Of a DNA stretch of 64,000 nucleotides, positions 10,801-20,749 are shown piece after piece. Made by a program: the position numbers and the translations under genes. The notes under the pieces were generated by a model. The model did not search any database. It saw nothing but the letters and a program-made list of their open reading frames with translations, and was not told where the DNA came from. Source of the stretch: Ectothiorhodospira lacustris (lineage in GTDB: Bacteria > Pseudomonadota > Gammaproteobacteria > Ectothiorhodospirales > Ectothiorhodospiraceae); assembly GCF_022227845.1 (NCBI RefSeq), contig NZ_JAJNQN010000003.1, positions 1 through 64,000 of the forward strand, in the 5' to 3' direction. Each line of letters begins with the position of its first letter. Position 1 is the first letter of the stretch.

Positions 10801-11402
10801 TCCTCACTCTCCTGCAGGCGGGCATAGGATTCCAGCAGAGCATCACGCTGCTGTATGAGCAGGGTCTGGTCCACGATACTGCAGATGAAACCGGGCTTGG
10901 CACCATCCGGTTCCGGCAGGCGAATCAGCGCAACATCGGCGATCAGGGGGCGGCCGTCGGTTCGCCGGAGGCGCACGGCCTGGCAGTCTGCCCGCCCATC
11001 ATGGCGTGCCCTTTCCAGGGCGTTTTCCAGGAAACTTCTGTGCTTTGCCTCTGATAGCTGGGTAAACAGTCTTCGGTTGAGTGCCAGACACCGGTGAGCC
11101 GCACTGTTGGCGTCCTGCAGAAAGCCGGCCCAGTCGATCCGCAGGACCGGCAGCGGCAGTTCCTGATAGAGGCGGCTGAATCGGCTCAGGGCCAGTTCCG
11201 CTGCTTCCTGGCTCTCCAATAATGCCTCCTGCTGAATGCGCAGTTCGGCATGGTAGATATGCAGTTCCTCCAAGAGCGTCTCAACATCCAGGTCACCTCG
11301 TTTCAGAGCGAACAGGGTGCTGTCAAAACTGTGATCCCGCAGGATCTGCTTGGCTCGTTCGCGCAGGGTGGTGGCGTTGAGCAGAGGCATCTTGGAGGCC
11401 AT
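7788..11402 (-). CDS. PAS/GAF/GGDEF/EAL cyclic-di-GMP signalling protein
   Basis: A 1204-aa soluble sensor with no clear membrane segment. Order: N-terminal coiled coil (about 1-80), PAS (about 80-195), PAS-PAC (about 205-325, GYRGINRDITDRQ end), GAF (about 340-490), PAS-PAC (about 505-640), PAS-PAC (about 645-770, EDLSDRKALSEQL end), GGDEF (about 770-930) and EAL (about 950-1190). The GGDEF active-site loop reads RLGGDHF (residues 840-844), where the family's catalytic Glu is His. The EAL domain keeps EAL at 969-971 and DDFGTGYASMSYL. From these residues I infer a phosphodiesterase with a regulatory or inactive cyclase half. It lies between the glycogen genes and the photosynthesis cluster and is convergent with malQ. 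The ligands of the PAS and GAF domains are unknown. Confidence 0.93.
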   Translation of the reverse strand: MASKMPLLNATTLRERAKQILRDHSFDSTLFALKRGDLDVETLLEELHIYHAELRIQQEALLESQEAAELALSRFSRLYQELPLPVLRIDWAGFLQDANSAAHRCLALNRRLFTQLSEAKHRSFLENALERARHDGRADCQAVRLRRTDGRPLIADVALIRLPEPDGAKPGFICSIVDQTLLIQQRDALLESYARLQESEDNYRILAAFSPDWDFWLGHDGEFRYISPACARITGYSSEDFMNDSGLMERIIHPDDLPRYQTHRSAADKAPNTPLQFRILTQGGETRWVEHVCNPVLDAHGQFMGYRGINRDITDRQKAQASLEHQLRFQAMLANISSLFVNTRIEHLDPAVVEALQQIGHFFQADRCRILEYSADRNALELTHHWSGLAGDEHGPGPAQQLHATQLPWTTQRMRARDVLLLEKGPGQPPEFAREHRLLSPDNARSVRLVPMISDGEILGVLLLETFGQLPDHHWQEQPDQMRVVSENLAGMIIRCRAQQELQESEARYRHICAVTSDIAYSCRKNDQGELHIDWITDSIQSMTGYGTADIHARGFWGFLVMDEDQAVFKREILELEPGRASCCELRLRSKIGPPRWVRATTECIQSPHEPERLHLYGGLVDITEQNRQQSRIQRLALVVEQSPSIVLITDREARIEYINARFSQLTGFSRDEIQGHPLALIHPDEPSATAPSLDDILHDLSAGRIWSGELSVRKKSGERFWEQAALTPLKNAQGEITHFVKMSEDLSDRKALSEQLSYLAHYDPLTGLPKRSVMRECIQQAMIKVRHNRHHLAIFSIDVDDLKRVNDSLGHAAGDELLRILSGRLKGLLGKEDSLARLGGDHFLLLKAHMAQTQDALHLAERINQLMEQPLNIHDQSLVVTASTGIALFPGDADTVDELMRRGDAALHRSKNDGGERAYCFFTPSMDKQLKEQFQLEQALRRGLERDEFLLHFQPRVDMTTGRIQSLEALVRWLHPEQGLLPPSRFIPAAESSGLILSLGPLVLRKACEQIRRWREAGIPIVPVAINLTTQELYKQELVADIRATMSHYQVDPGLLEFEITESTAMRSMDDAKVILSELKAVGFTLSLDDFGTGYASMSYLSNLPVHGLKIDQSFIAGLERDPSRRRQAAAIVDAMIGLGLNLGLDVVAEGVETPAQRDFLISHRCTRGQGFLFSHPQPEDIIGGLLKEGTTINHSIPDHSRP

Positions 11403-11424
11403 GAATTATCCAAAGACCGCAGTA

Positions 11425-12030
11425 TCAAAGGTCCCAGGTTACGACAAACAGACAATCGGGCGCACCCATGGCGCAGCAGGCCGTTTCCCGAACGACGGTG
11501 TTTTTGTGGACCAGTGATTGGAAAAGATGTTCAAAGGTTGCCGCGTAGTAATCACAGACCGGCTCATGGCTCTGGATTTCCTTGCAGATGGGGCCACCGG
11601 TAATACGCAGTTCCAGGGTCCGGCCGTGGTCGACCTGGAAGCGGCCGCTGCCGGTAAAGGTCCAGGCATTGCGTGAAATGGCGGCGAGCAGGATGCGACT
11701 CGCCGGTTTGGCGGGCAGTAGCCTGAGCAGTGTCTGAACGGGTTTGGGGATACGGTTGGCCAGCAGATACTCGGCGGTCAGATGCCCCGCTTCACGGGAT
11801 ACCGACCGTGCGTCCTCGGGGGTGAGGGTTTCCCGCATGACTCGATGCAAGGCGGTAACACCTTTTTCGTCCACCATCCGGGTGGGCGGTTCGGATAGAT
11901 AATGGGCCAGCCCGGCAGTTTCGAAGATCCGCACAGTGACGGAATCCCCTTGCTGGCGGGTCAGTGCCTGGGCCATACGGGTGATGGAGTTGGGGCCGAT
12001 GGTACCTGGGATATGTGCGTGCGCTGTCAT
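11425..12030 (-). CDS. bchJ: Bacteriochlorophyll 4-vinyl reductase-associated protein (V4R domain)
   Basis: The 201-aa protein matches BchJ, a photosynthesis-cluster protein first described as the C8 (4-) vinyl reductase. The true reductases are now known to be other enzymes, so BchJ is better regarded as a tetrapyrrole-handling or accessory factor. The C-terminal half is a V4R domain with conserved cysteines around HEPVCDYY and in TACCAMGAPDC (residues roughly 165-195), likely a metal- or small-molecule-binding set. ATG at 12030 is 15 bp after puhE, so it is the last gene of the bchM-lhaA-puh operon. Only 22 bp separate it from the start of the downstream c-di-GMP gene, so readthrough is possible. 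Confidence 0.87.
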   Translation of the reverse strand: MTAHAHIPGTIGPNSITRMAQALTRQQGDSVTVRIFETAGLAHYLSEPPTRMVDEKGVTALHRVMRETLTPEDARSVSREAGHLTAEYLLANRIPKPVQTLLRLLPAKPASRILLAAISRNAWTFTGSGRFQVDHGRTLELRITGGPICKEIQSHEPVCDYYAATFEHLFQSLVHKNTVVRETACCAMGAPDCLFVVTWDL

Positions 12031-12045
12031 GGATGTTGAGCAGGT

Positions 12046-12915
12046 TCAGGAGCGAAAACGACTCGGGCCGGCAGCAAGACCAGTCCCTGGAGACTCCTTG
12101 TCAGGGTCATTGGCCACCGGGATGTTGGGTCGGATTGGGCGAAAGCAGGGCTCAGGCTGACGGGAGCGTAGTGCCCAGTTCCACAGCGCCTGCGAGGGCA
12201 TGGGCAGCACCAGAAACCAATGTTCCAGGATAGCCAGAATCATCAGGATGGCCAGAAATGTTGCCATGGTGGCCTGGTGTGCGGAGACTTCGGGGCTCAT
12301 GGCAGTCTGAACCAGTAGAACCGCAACCACCGTGGACACGGTGACTGAAACAGGGAACAGCAGATTCATGGGGCGCTTGCGGAAGTAACTCTCCAGATAG
12401 CGCAGGTGATCCGGCAGCCATTCTTCGTTGAGATTACGCACACCCAGAAAGACATTCAGCTTGGTGCTGGTGCGCATGACCCAGAGAATGAGGAAGGTGT
12501 ACAGGCCCATCTGATTGGGGCTCCCCCAGGTCACCCATAGAATGGCGGCGGCACTGACCAGCAGTGCCAACTCGTGGTGGATGATGGCTTGGGTGGCATA
12601 GAGGAACCGTCGCCGGCCGCGGGCATTGTCCGGGCAGCGGGTGCGTCGGGAGCCTGTGATCAGCCCCATGAGGAAGCTCATTTCCACCCAGCCCCAGATC
12701 AGGATGGCGCAGGTGAAGGCGATATAGGCCCCGGCTACGGAAACATCCTGACTGGTGGCAGCCAGGCCGTACAGGGCCACGGCACCGAGGAGGGTGGCGC
12801 CGAGCATGCTCCAGCGATAGGTATGACGGGGGAGTCCGTCCAGATAGATGATCGCCCCGGTGCTGAACCACCAGAGGAAGACCACGTAGAGAATTGGCAG
12901 GCCGAACTGTGTCAC
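12046..12915 (-). CDS. puhE: Photosynthetic complex assembly protein PuhE
   Basis: A 289-aa polytopic membrane protein with about seven hydrophobic segments and the conserved WGWVEMSFLMGLITG stretch, matching the family annotated as putative photosynthetic complex assembly protein 2 (PuhE). In Rhodobacter, PuhE modulates the level of RC-LH1 core complex. Translation starts at a GTG (12915-12913). It lies 52 bp after puhC and 15 bp before bchJ, inside the puh operon, and acts in the cytoplasmic/intracytoplasmic membrane. The biochemical role is not established. Confidence 0.9.
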   Translation of the reverse strand: MTQFGLPILYVVFLWWFSTGAIIYLDGLPRHTYRWSMLGATLLGAVALYGLAATSQDVSVAGAYIAFTCAILIWGWVEMSFLMGLITGSRRTRCPDNARGRRRFLYATQAIIHHELALLVSAAAILWVTWGSPNQMGLYTFLILWVMRTSTKLNVFLGVRNLNEEWLPDHLRYLESYFRKRPMNLLFPVSVTVSTVVAVLLVQTAMSPEVSAHQATMATFLAILMILAILEHWFLVLPMPSQALWNWALRSRQPEPCFRPIRPNIPVANDPDKESPGTGLAAGPSRFRS

Positions 12916-12967
12916 GGATTCAGTTTACCCGGTTTCGCGGCCTTGCGCGCAGCAAGGGCTGCTGTGG

Positions 12968-13462
12968 TCAGGAATCCCTGGCAGCGTCCAGAAGCTTGCC
13001 GAATGCGGCGGCGTTGGTGGAGCCGAAGGCATTGAGTTCGTAGCGCAGGCCGGTGGCGGGATCCTCAAGGGTCAGGCTGCCGTTGGACCATCGTGTCAGG
13101 CGCAGGGGCGAGGGATCACGCTTTTCCGCCTCGGTACGGCGATCAAGGGCGATGATGCGGACAACGGTGCGCATGAATCCGCCTTCAGCGGGGCTGAGCA
13201 CCTGAAGCACCTGATCGTTGGAAGCATCCAGAACGGCCAGGTAGCCGCCGGGACGGTCTTCGGTACGCAGATTCAGGGTTTGTATCGCAGCGCCCCGGGA
13301 CTCGCTTGAGTCGGTGAGCTCTGCCTGGAGAGGGGCCGACCTGGTGGCGGTGGCGCTGGCGCCGAGGTAGTACACCCCGACTCCCAGCACCACCACCAGG
13401 ACGCACACTCCGGTGAGTACCAGCGTCTTTCTGGATCGATGGCTCGCCGGATTCTTGCTCAT
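12968..13462 (-). CDS. puhC: Photosynthetic complex assembly protein PuhC
   Basis: The 164-aa protein has a short cytoplasmic N-terminus (residues 1-13), one membrane segment (about 14-34, TLVLTGVCVLVVVLGVGVYY) and a periplasmic domain with the family signature TLNLRTEDRPGGYLAVLDA. PuhC is needed for efficient RC-LH1 assembly in Rhodobacter. Its ATG overlaps the puhB stop by 4 bases (ATGA), showing translational coupling in the order puhA-puhB-puhC-puhE. Confidence 0.9.
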   Translation of the reverse strand: MSKNPASHRSRKTLVLTGVCVLVVVLGVGVYYLGASATATRSAPLQAELTDSSESRGAAIQTLNLRTEDRPGGYLAVLDASNDQVLQVLSPAEGGFMRTVVRIIALDRRTEAEKRDPSPLRLTRWSNGSLTLEDPATGLRYELNAFGSTNAAAFGKLLDAARDS

Positions 13463-14142
13463 GATGCAGTCTGGTTTGAAGTCTGGTTGGTAACGGTACT
13501 GCGTGCGGAACCGGACAGCATGCCCGTCAGCTCCGGTCTGGCAGTGGGATCCGCCGGCACATATTCACCATGGATTGCCTTGCCCAGCAGCTCGGCGACA
13601 CGCTTGGCATCGGGTATGCAACGCATCATGGGCTGAGGGGTGAGCAGACGCCAGGGGCGAACATGGGGCCACATGATCAGGTAGGACACCCGTTCCGATG
13701 GTTCCAGTACCAGAGAAATATCACCCGTCCCGTCGGAATAAGCCTTGAGTGAAGCCGACTGGATTACCCGGTAAGGGAGGTTTACCGACAGCTGGATGGC
13801 AACCCCGAAGCGGATGACGATACGACGATTCGTGATGGTATAGACCGTGGCTCGCGCCATCAGCCACGCCAGCAGGTAGAGCAGGGCTACCGCGGTCACG
13901 GACAGGGTAAAGACCAGGGCAATGGAACCCAGTGCCTCCGGAATGGAGGCCCCTTGCATCAGGCTGTAGCTGCCCCGGGCGGCAAGAAAGATACCCAGAT
14001 AGACCATGACCTTTCTGACATGAAAGGCCCGCCGGGCGAGGGCGCCCCACAGGGGGGCGCCTTGCCACAGTATGTGCTCCCCCTCGGGGGGGAGCTCGGG
14101 CAGACCACGGATCGGTTCAGGAGCGTGGTCGTCGTGACTCAC
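13459..14142 (-). CDS. puhB: Photosynthetic complex assembly protein PuhB (PH-like domain)
   Basis: A 227-aa membrane protein with two to three hydrophobic segments (about residues 40-60 and 68-98) and a bacterial PH-like domain after them (TNRRIVIRFGVAIQLSVNLPY). PuhB dimers help reaction-centre assembly in Rhodobacter. It overlaps puhA and puhC by 4 bases each, so the three proteins are made in coupled fashion. The C-terminal 25 residues are Ser/Thr-rich and unremarkable. Confidence 0.92.
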   Translation of the reverse strand: MSHDDHAPEPIRGLPELPPEGEHILWQGAPLWGALARRAFHVRKVMVYLGIFLAARGSYSLMQGASIPEALGSIALVFTLSVTAVALLYLLAWLMARATVYTITNRRIVIRFGVAIQLSVNLPYRVIQSASLKAYSDGTGDISLVLEPSERVSYLIMWPHVRPWRLLTPQPMMRCIPDAKRVAELLGKAIHGEYVPADPTARPELTGMLSGSARSTVTNQTSNQTAS

Positions 14143-14969
14143 AGGAAGGCTTCCCTGCGTTCCTTGGAGGCATAGAAGTGACCACCGCCGAAGTAGGCCA
14201 TGATGCGGTCTTCTTCCAGGCGGGTAACGGACTCGGCGTTACGGATCACAGGGGCGTCGGCAAAGTGATGGGACATCACGGATACCACGCGAACCTCGAA
14301 GGGACGACCGTCGATCATGCGTTCACCCAGGCCGGCACCAGCCTTGGCCTTGGCGGCACGGGCCACCTTGGCAAGGAACATCGGCACCAGCACGGTACGG
14401 CTGGCGATATCGGAATTGACTTCCACTTCCAGGTAACGGGGCATGGCTTCGGAGCGGTCCACCCAGATGTCGCGCACGGTACCGGCCACCTTGCCGTCGG
14501 CCGCATAGACGGGCATGCCGCGGGGATCGGGGTCACGGGAGGGCACACCGAAGCCGTGGCTGGTGACGCGCATGGGGACGATACGGGGCGTGCCGTCCAT
14601 GGTGACGTCGGGCTCGTCGGCGCGCTGTGCCCAGGAGGCGGGGCCAACACCGTCGATCATGGGGTTGCCGGTGGGCTCCAGCGGGGAACCGGGGAACTTG
14701 TTGGCCGGCTTGGCATGGACTTCACGGGTGTCGGGGTTGCCGTTGGCGATGATGATGGCGCCGCCGTCAGCGGTCAGGAATTGCTTGGGACCCGGCGCGG
14801 GCGGGAAGCCCTGGACCGTGATGTAGGGGGAACGATCAGATTCCAATGGGTACCCCTCCCGCTTGTTTTCGCGGTGGAGGTAATAGACTAGGCCTGCAAA
14901 GAAGAACCAGAAGACGTACAGCGTGACTTGCGCGACATCCATATATTCAGTAATGGCACCGGTTGGCAT
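14139..14969 (-). CDS. puhA: Photosynthetic reaction centre H subunit
   Basis: PuhA is the H subunit that caps the cytoplasmic face of the type II reaction centre and controls proton delivery to quinone QB. The 276-aa sequence has a short periplasmic N-terminus (MPTGAITEYMDVAQ), one membrane helix at about 13-32 (TLYVFWFFFAGLVYYLHREN) and a large soluble PRC-barrel domain, including GTVRDIWVDRSE and RYLEVEV. It is a little longer than the Rhodobacter protein (about 260 aa). ATG at 14969 has a strong site (GGAGG about 6 bases upstream). It follows lhaA by 26 bp. The L and M subunit genes (puf) are not in the window. Confidence 0.97.
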   Translation of the reverse strand: MPTGAITEYMDVAQVTLYVFWFFFAGLVYYLHRENKREGYPLESDRSPYITVQGFPPAPGPKQFLTADGGAIIIANGNPDTREVHAKPANKFPGSPLEPTGNPMIDGVGPASWAQRADEPDVTMDGTPRIVPMRVTSHGFGVPSRDPDPRGMPVYAADGKVAGTVRDIWVDRSEAMPRYLEVEVNSDIASRTVLVPMFLAKVARAAKAKAGAGLGERMIDGRPFEVRVVSVMSHHFADAPVIRNAESVTRLEEDRIMAYFGGGHFYASKERREAFL

Positions 14970-14995
14970 TGCATTTCCTCCAGGTTTCGAGTGGC

Positions 14996-16432
14996 TTAGC
15001 CGGGGAAGTCGGCCATGCCGAACCTCGATGAAGATTGCTCTCGGGAAACGCTCTTGCTGCGCACGAGCGGTCCGATCGCGATGAGTGTGGCAAACAACAA
15101 CACTATTTCAATATGGTAGACCACCGCATAGCCAATTTCCGGACCGGTCAGGGACGGACCCAGCAGTTCCCTGCTGGTCATGGCATTGACGACGTCGCGG
15201 ATCACACCCCCCAGGATGATTCCCAGACCCAGGGCGGTTGCCTGAACGGCGCCCCAGGCACCCAGCGCGATACCGCTTTGTCCACCATTCTCCCGGCTCA
15301 TGGCCGCAATCAATGTGCCCACGGCGAAAAAGCCTGTACCGAAACCGATGCAAGTGGCACCGATCCGGAACAGCAACGCCGAATCCATGGGTGCTGCAAG
15401 GATCACCGCCGTGAACGCACCAATGCCGATCAGTGCGCCCAGGGCCGAGAGCCGATAAGGGTTCCCGCCGCGGTTGAGCCACCAGGCCGCAAGGGCCAGG
15501 GAGGCCAGGGTGCCGCCCGCAAGTAAAGCCGTCAGTGTCGTCGTGGCACTGACGGACAACCCCAGAATTTCTCCGCCGTAAGGCTCCAATAATATGTCCT
15601 GCATCTGGAAACCGGCCGTTCCCAGCCCCACCACCACGAGAAAGCGCGCCGCATGGCTTTGACTCATGTAATTGCGCCAAGCCTCCTTGAAAGGCTGTCG
15701 CGGTGCGTTTTTCGAGGTGCGTGCAGGGTTACGCGCCTCTTGTTTCCATAATGCCAGACAATTTACAAGGAAAGTCACGACAGCCGCGCCTTGTATGACC
15801 TGGATCAGTTTCATTTCGCTGAAATCGATCAGGAGGGCACCGAGGGTGAGTGCGCTGATCAGCATGCCCACCAGCAGCATGGTGTAGAGCAGGGCGACCA
15901 CCCGTGGGCGCTTGTCTTCCGGGGCCAGATCGGTGGCCAGCGCCAGCCCCGCGGTCTGGGTGGTGTGCAGGCCGGCGCCGGTGAGGAAGAAGGCAAGTGC
16001 GGCCGCCGCGGGGCCGGCCCATTCAGGCCCCATCTCGCCGCCGGTGGACATGAGCAGCAGGGCAAAGGGCATGAAGGCGAGGCCGCCGAACTGCATCAAC
16101 GTCCCTATCCAGATATAGGGGACACGTCGCCAGCCCAGGGCGGAACGATGGGTGTCGGAGCGGTGCCCGATCAGGACGCGGAAGGGCGCGACCAGGACGG
16201 GCAGGGCGACCATCAGGGCCACCAGGGCCGCTGACATGCCCAGTTCTACGATCATGACGCGGTTGAGGGTGCCGGTCAGCAGGACGATGGCCATGCCCAC
16301 GGAGAGCTGGAACAGGGACAGGCGCATCAACCGGGCCAGGGGAAGGTCCCGGGTGGCCGCGTCGGCGAAGGGCAGAAAGCGCGGCCCTACACGGGACAAC
16401 GCCTTGGCGATCTGTCGACTGACGGTTTTCAC
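14996..16432 (-). CDS. lhaA: LhaA/PucC-family light-harvesting assembly transporter
   Basis: A 478-aa protein of the BCD (PucC/LhaA/Bch2) branch of the major facilitator superfamily with about 12 membrane segments. Family stretches are visible: LPLARLMRLSLFQLSVGMA near the N-terminus, APFRVLIGHRSDTHRS after helix 2 and TGAGLHTTQTAGLALATDLAPE. LhaA is thought to help insert or supply bacteriochlorophyll to LH1. Position between bchM and puhA is the classical place of lhaA (formerly orf F1696), which is why I call LhaA rather than PucC. Its ATG overlaps the end of bchM by 4 bases. Confidence 0.92.
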   Translation of the reverse strand: MKTVSRQIAKALSRVGPRFLPFADAATRDLPLARLMRLSLFQLSVGMAIVLLTGTLNRVMIVELGMSAALVALMVALPVLVAPFRVLIGHRSDTHRSALGWRRVPYIWIGTLMQFGGLAFMPFALLLMSTGGEMGPEWAGPAAAALAFFLTGAGLHTTQTAGLALATDLAPEDKRPRVVALLYTMLLVGMLISALTLGALLIDFSEMKLIQVIQGAAVVTFLVNCLALWKQEARNPARTSKNAPRQPFKEAWRNYMSQSHAARFLVVVGLGTAGFQMQDILLEPYGGEILGLSVSATTTLTALLAGGTLASLALAAWWLNRGGNPYRLSALGALIGIGAFTAVILAAPMDSALLFRIGATCIGFGTGFFAVGTLIAAMSRENGGQSGIALGAWGAVQATALGLGIILGGVIRDVVNAMTSRELLGPSLTGPEIGYAVVYHIEIVLLFATLIAIGPLVRSKSVSREQSSSRFGMADFPG

Positions 16433-17148
16433 GTCACATCATTCCTGCCTGTGCTCAGTTCCAGCGCCTGGGAAGTATAGAACCCCTTGGAAATGCGATG
16501 GGTCCGCATGGGTTTCCAGCCGTCGAGGGCAGGTTCGGCGGCAATCAGGCGCAGCAGCTTTTTCTCGGAGACGGGCTCGATGGCGGGGGATCGGTCGCTC
16601 TTGGGGAAGATCTTGCCCACGGCATGCATGACGGCCAGGGCCGGGGTGCGGGGGGCGAAGGTGAACAGCAGTCCGGCATGGGTGCGTGCGGCCAGGACGG
16701 AGAGGGCCTGGACGATGTCCTGAGACTGGTAGTGGATCAGGGAATCCATGGCCACCACGTAGTCAAACTCCCCCAGTTTGGGGTCCAGGTAGTCGCCTAC
16801 ATGGAACTTGATCTCGCCGGTGCCCAGATCCTCGGATTCGGCGCGCTCGCGGGCCATGTCCACCAGGTTCTGGGACAGGTCGATGGCGATCACGTGGGCG
16901 CCGCGCCGGGCGGCCTCCACGGAGAGCATGCCGGTGCCGCAGCCCGCATCCAGTACCCACTTGCCCGTGAGGTCCTGGGGCAGCCACTCCAGCAGGGTGT
17001 TGCGCATCTGCTCCCGGCCGGCGCGTACCGTGGCACGGACGCGACCCAGAGGGGTGTCGGAGGTCAGTTTTTTCCAGGCATCGACGGCGGTCCGGTCGAA
17101 GTAGGTTTCCAGCTGGCCGCGTCGCTTCTGATAAGAGGAAGAGGGCAT
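16429..17148 (-). CDS. bchM: Magnesium protoporphyrin IX methyltransferase
   Basis: BchM (EC 2.1.1.11) uses S-adenosylmethionine to methylate the C13 propionate of Mg-protoporphyrin IX. The 239-aa protein has the Rossmann methyltransferase motif VLDAGCGTGMLSVEAARRGA at about 65-84, then VIAIDLSQNLVDMAR and YVVAMDSLIHYQ, which is characteristic of BchM. It is the first gene of the bchM-lhaA-puhABCE-bchJ run and overlaps lhaA by 4 bases. The 133 bp upstream hold a TATAAT -10 element and a hairpin rather than bchH and bchL. Confidence 0.95.
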   Translation of the reverse strand: MPSSSYQKRRGQLETYFDRTAVDAWKKLTSDTPLGRVRATVRAGREQMRNTLLEWLPQDLTGKWVLDAGCGTGMLSVEAARRGAHVIAIDLSQNLVDMARERAESEDLGTGEIKFHVGDYLDPKLGEFDYVVAMDSLIHYQSQDIVQALSVLAARTHAGLLFTFAPRTPALAVMHAVGKIFPKSDRSPAIEPVSEKKLLRLIAAEPALDGWKPMRTHRISKGFYTSQALELSTGRNDVT

Positions 17149-17191
17149 CAGGCAAATCCGTGTCAGTCAAAAATAGGCAGCGTAGGTCCCG

Positions 17192-17197
17192 ATTATA
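17192..17197 (-). promoter_or_regulatory. Candidate -10 element for the bchM-lhaA-puh operon
   Basis: On the minus strand a perfect TATAAT lies 44 bases before the bchM ATG. At 17-bp spacing the -35 position reads ATGAGG, a 3/6 match, so an activator or read-through may contribute. It would give a leader of about 37 nt and separate expression of bchM-puh from bchFNB. Confidence 0.45.
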
Positions 17198-17200
17198 GTA

Positions 17201-17230
17201 GCCGACGGGGAAGTCCTCATCCCCGCCGGC
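17201..17230 (-). other. Stem-loop between bchB and bchM
   Basis: Minus-strand arms GCCGGCGGGGA and TCCCCGTCGGC pair over 11 bp (one G-U) around an 8-base loop. There is no T tract, so it is more likely an mRNA processing or stability element, or a weak attenuator, than a true terminator. It sits immediately before the TATAAT at 17197-17192. Confidence 0.5.
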
Positions 17231-17281
17231 CATCTATCCTGATCAGGGACAGGGCATGCATGGAGCTGGTGTCGGTATGCG

Positions 17282-18889
17282 TCACCGGCCAAAGTGTGCC
17301 TTGGCGTCGTAGAGGGTGTCGATTTCGATACGGCTGATCCCCCGTTCCTTGGCGAAGCGTTCGGTATTGCGTCGTGCCTTGCCGCGCACGAAGAAGGGGA
17401 TCTTGCGCAGTTCCTTTTCCGCATCCGGCGACCAGACCGGCTCGCCGTCCGTCGGCGCCGCCTCAGGCTCCGGTTCCTGAATGTTCGCGGTGGGGCTTGC
17501 GGCCGCAGGGGTGGTTCCGACAGTACGGGTTTCCGTTGGCGCACTGGCGCCCAGGTGGGAAGGCCCGGCTTCGGCGTGGAATTCAAAGTCTTCGCGGAAC
17601 ATGCCCAGCAGGTGTTCTTCCAGCCCCATCATCAGGGGGTGTACCCAGGTGTCGAAGAGCACGTTGGCCCCACCAAAGCCCATCTGCGGGGCATAGCGGG
17701 CGGGGAAGTCCTGCACATGGACCGGCGCGGAGATGACGGCGCAGCCCACGCCCAAGCGCTTGGCGATGTGCCGCTCCATCTGAGTGCCCAGGACCAGTTC
17801 CGGGTGCAGTTCAGCCACCTGGGCTTCCACTTCCAGATAGTCGTCGGTAATCAGGGGCTCGATGCCGTATTGCTTGGCCGCCTCGCGCACCTCCCGGGCA
17901 AATTCGCGACTGTAGGTGCCCAACCCTACTACGGTGAAGCCGAATTCCTCGGTGGCGACCCGCGCCGCGGCCACCGCATGGGTGGCATCACCGAAGATGA
18001 ACACCCGTTTCCCGGTGAGATAATTGGAGTCCACCGAGCGTGAGTACCAGGGCAGGCGGGAATCAGCGTCCCGCAGGGCAGGCTCCGGGTCGACGCCGGC
18101 CAGTGCGGCCGCTTCGGCAATGAATTCGCGGGTGGCGCGGACCCCGATGGGCACGACCTTGGTGAAGGGCTGTTTGAACATGCGTTCCAGCCACTTGGCG
18201 GCGGTGGCGGCGATCTCCGGGTAGAGGACCACGTTGAAATCGGCTTCGCCCAGGCGTGTGATGTCCATCGGTGTGGCACCCATGGGGGCGGTCACATGGA
18301 CGTCGATACCGAGGGTGTTCAGCAACCGGGTGATTTCCTGAACGTCATCCCGGTGTCGGAAACCCAGGGCCGTGGGACCCAGGATATTGCAGCGCGGCCG
18401 TTGTCCTTCAGGGCGGGCGGGACGCTCGGCGCCCGGTGCGGGGGCATGTGAGCCCGCCAGACCGCGCACGAGCTGGTAGAAAGTCTCCGAGGCTCCCCAG
18501 TTTTCCTTGCGCTGGTAGGAAGACAGCTCAAGCGGGATGGCGGGGACAGGCAGGCCCAGACCCTTGGCCAGACCGCCCGGATCATCCTGAATCAGCTCTG
18601 CGGTACAGGACGAACTGACCAGCATTGCCTGGGGCTTGAAGCGCGCGCAGGCCTCCCGGGCCGCTTCCATGAACAGCTCGGCCGTGTCCTGGCCCAGATC
18701 ACGTCCCTTGAAGGTGGTGTAGGTCACCGGTGGACGCTTGTCGCGTCGCTCGATCATGGTGAACAGCAGATCCGCGTAGGTGTCACCCTGCGGTGCATGA
18801 ATCACATAATGGAGGCCTTCCATCCCGGTGGCCACGCGCATGGCGCCCACATGGGGTGGGCCTTCATAAGTCCAGACCGTCAGTTGCAC
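17282..18889 (-). CDS. bchB: Light-independent protochlorophyllide reductase subunit B
   Basis: BchB forms, with BchN, the NB catalytic component of dark-operative protochlorophyllide reductase, which receives electrons from the BchL Fe protein. The 535-aa length and N-terminus ([18 protein letters not shown]) match the family. Visible features: [37 protein letters not shown] and the C-terminal PCP_red-like tail (about 485-535, [20 protein letters not shown]). The conserved N-terminal Asp that ligates the NB cluster is expected in the [10 protein letters not shown] region. GTG start at 18889, 4 bp after the bchN stop. BchL is not encoded nearby. Confidence 0.96.
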   Translation of the reverse strand: MQLTVWTYEGPPHVGAMRVATGMEGLHYVIHAPQGDTYADLLFTMIERRDKRPPVTYTTFKGRDLGQDTAELFMEAAREACARFKPQAMLVSSSCTAELIQDDPGGLAKGLGLPVPAIPLELSSYQRKENWGASETFYQLVRGLAGSHAPAPGAERPARPEGQRPRCNILGPTALGFRHRDDVQEITRLLNTLGIDVHVTAPMGATPMDITRLGEADFNVVLYPEIAATAAKWLERMFKQPFTKVVPIGVRATREFIAEAAALAGVDPEPALRDADSRLPWYSRSVDSNYLTGKRVFIFGDATHAVAAARVATEEFGFTVVGLGTYSREFAREVREAAKQYGIEPLITDDYLEVEAQVAELHPELVLGTQMERHIAKRLGVGCAVISAPVHVQDFPARYAPQMGFGGANVLFDTWVHPLMMGLEEHLLGMFREDFEFHAEAGPSHLGASAPTETRTVGTTPAAASPTANIQEPEPEAAPTDGEPVWSPDAEKELRKIPFFVRGKARRNTERFAKERGISRIEIDTLYDAKAHFGR

Positions 18890-18893
18890 GACA

Positions 18894-20656
<1,763 letters not shown>

Positions 20657-20715
20657 TGCGCCTTTCTCCAGACAGCTCAACGTGGTGGCGTGAGTTTGTA
20701 CAAGGGTCCCGGGTT

Positions 20716-20749
20716 TGTCAATTAAAGTAGACGTAAGCATTGGTTGACA
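20716..20749. promoter_or_regulatory. 34-bp palindromic PpsR/CrtJ-like operator between bchF and aerR
   Basis: The outer arms TGTCAA (20716-20721) and TTGACA (20744-20749) form an inverted repeat. Inside are two abutting TGT-N12-ACG units, at 20716-20733 on the plus strand and at 20749-20732 on the minus strand, each one base off the TGT-N12-ACA consensus of PpsR/CrtJ. The outer arms are also the candidate -35 boxes of both divergent promoters, so a bound repressor would block both. ppsR itself is encoded 1.2 kb away. Confidence 0.55.
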
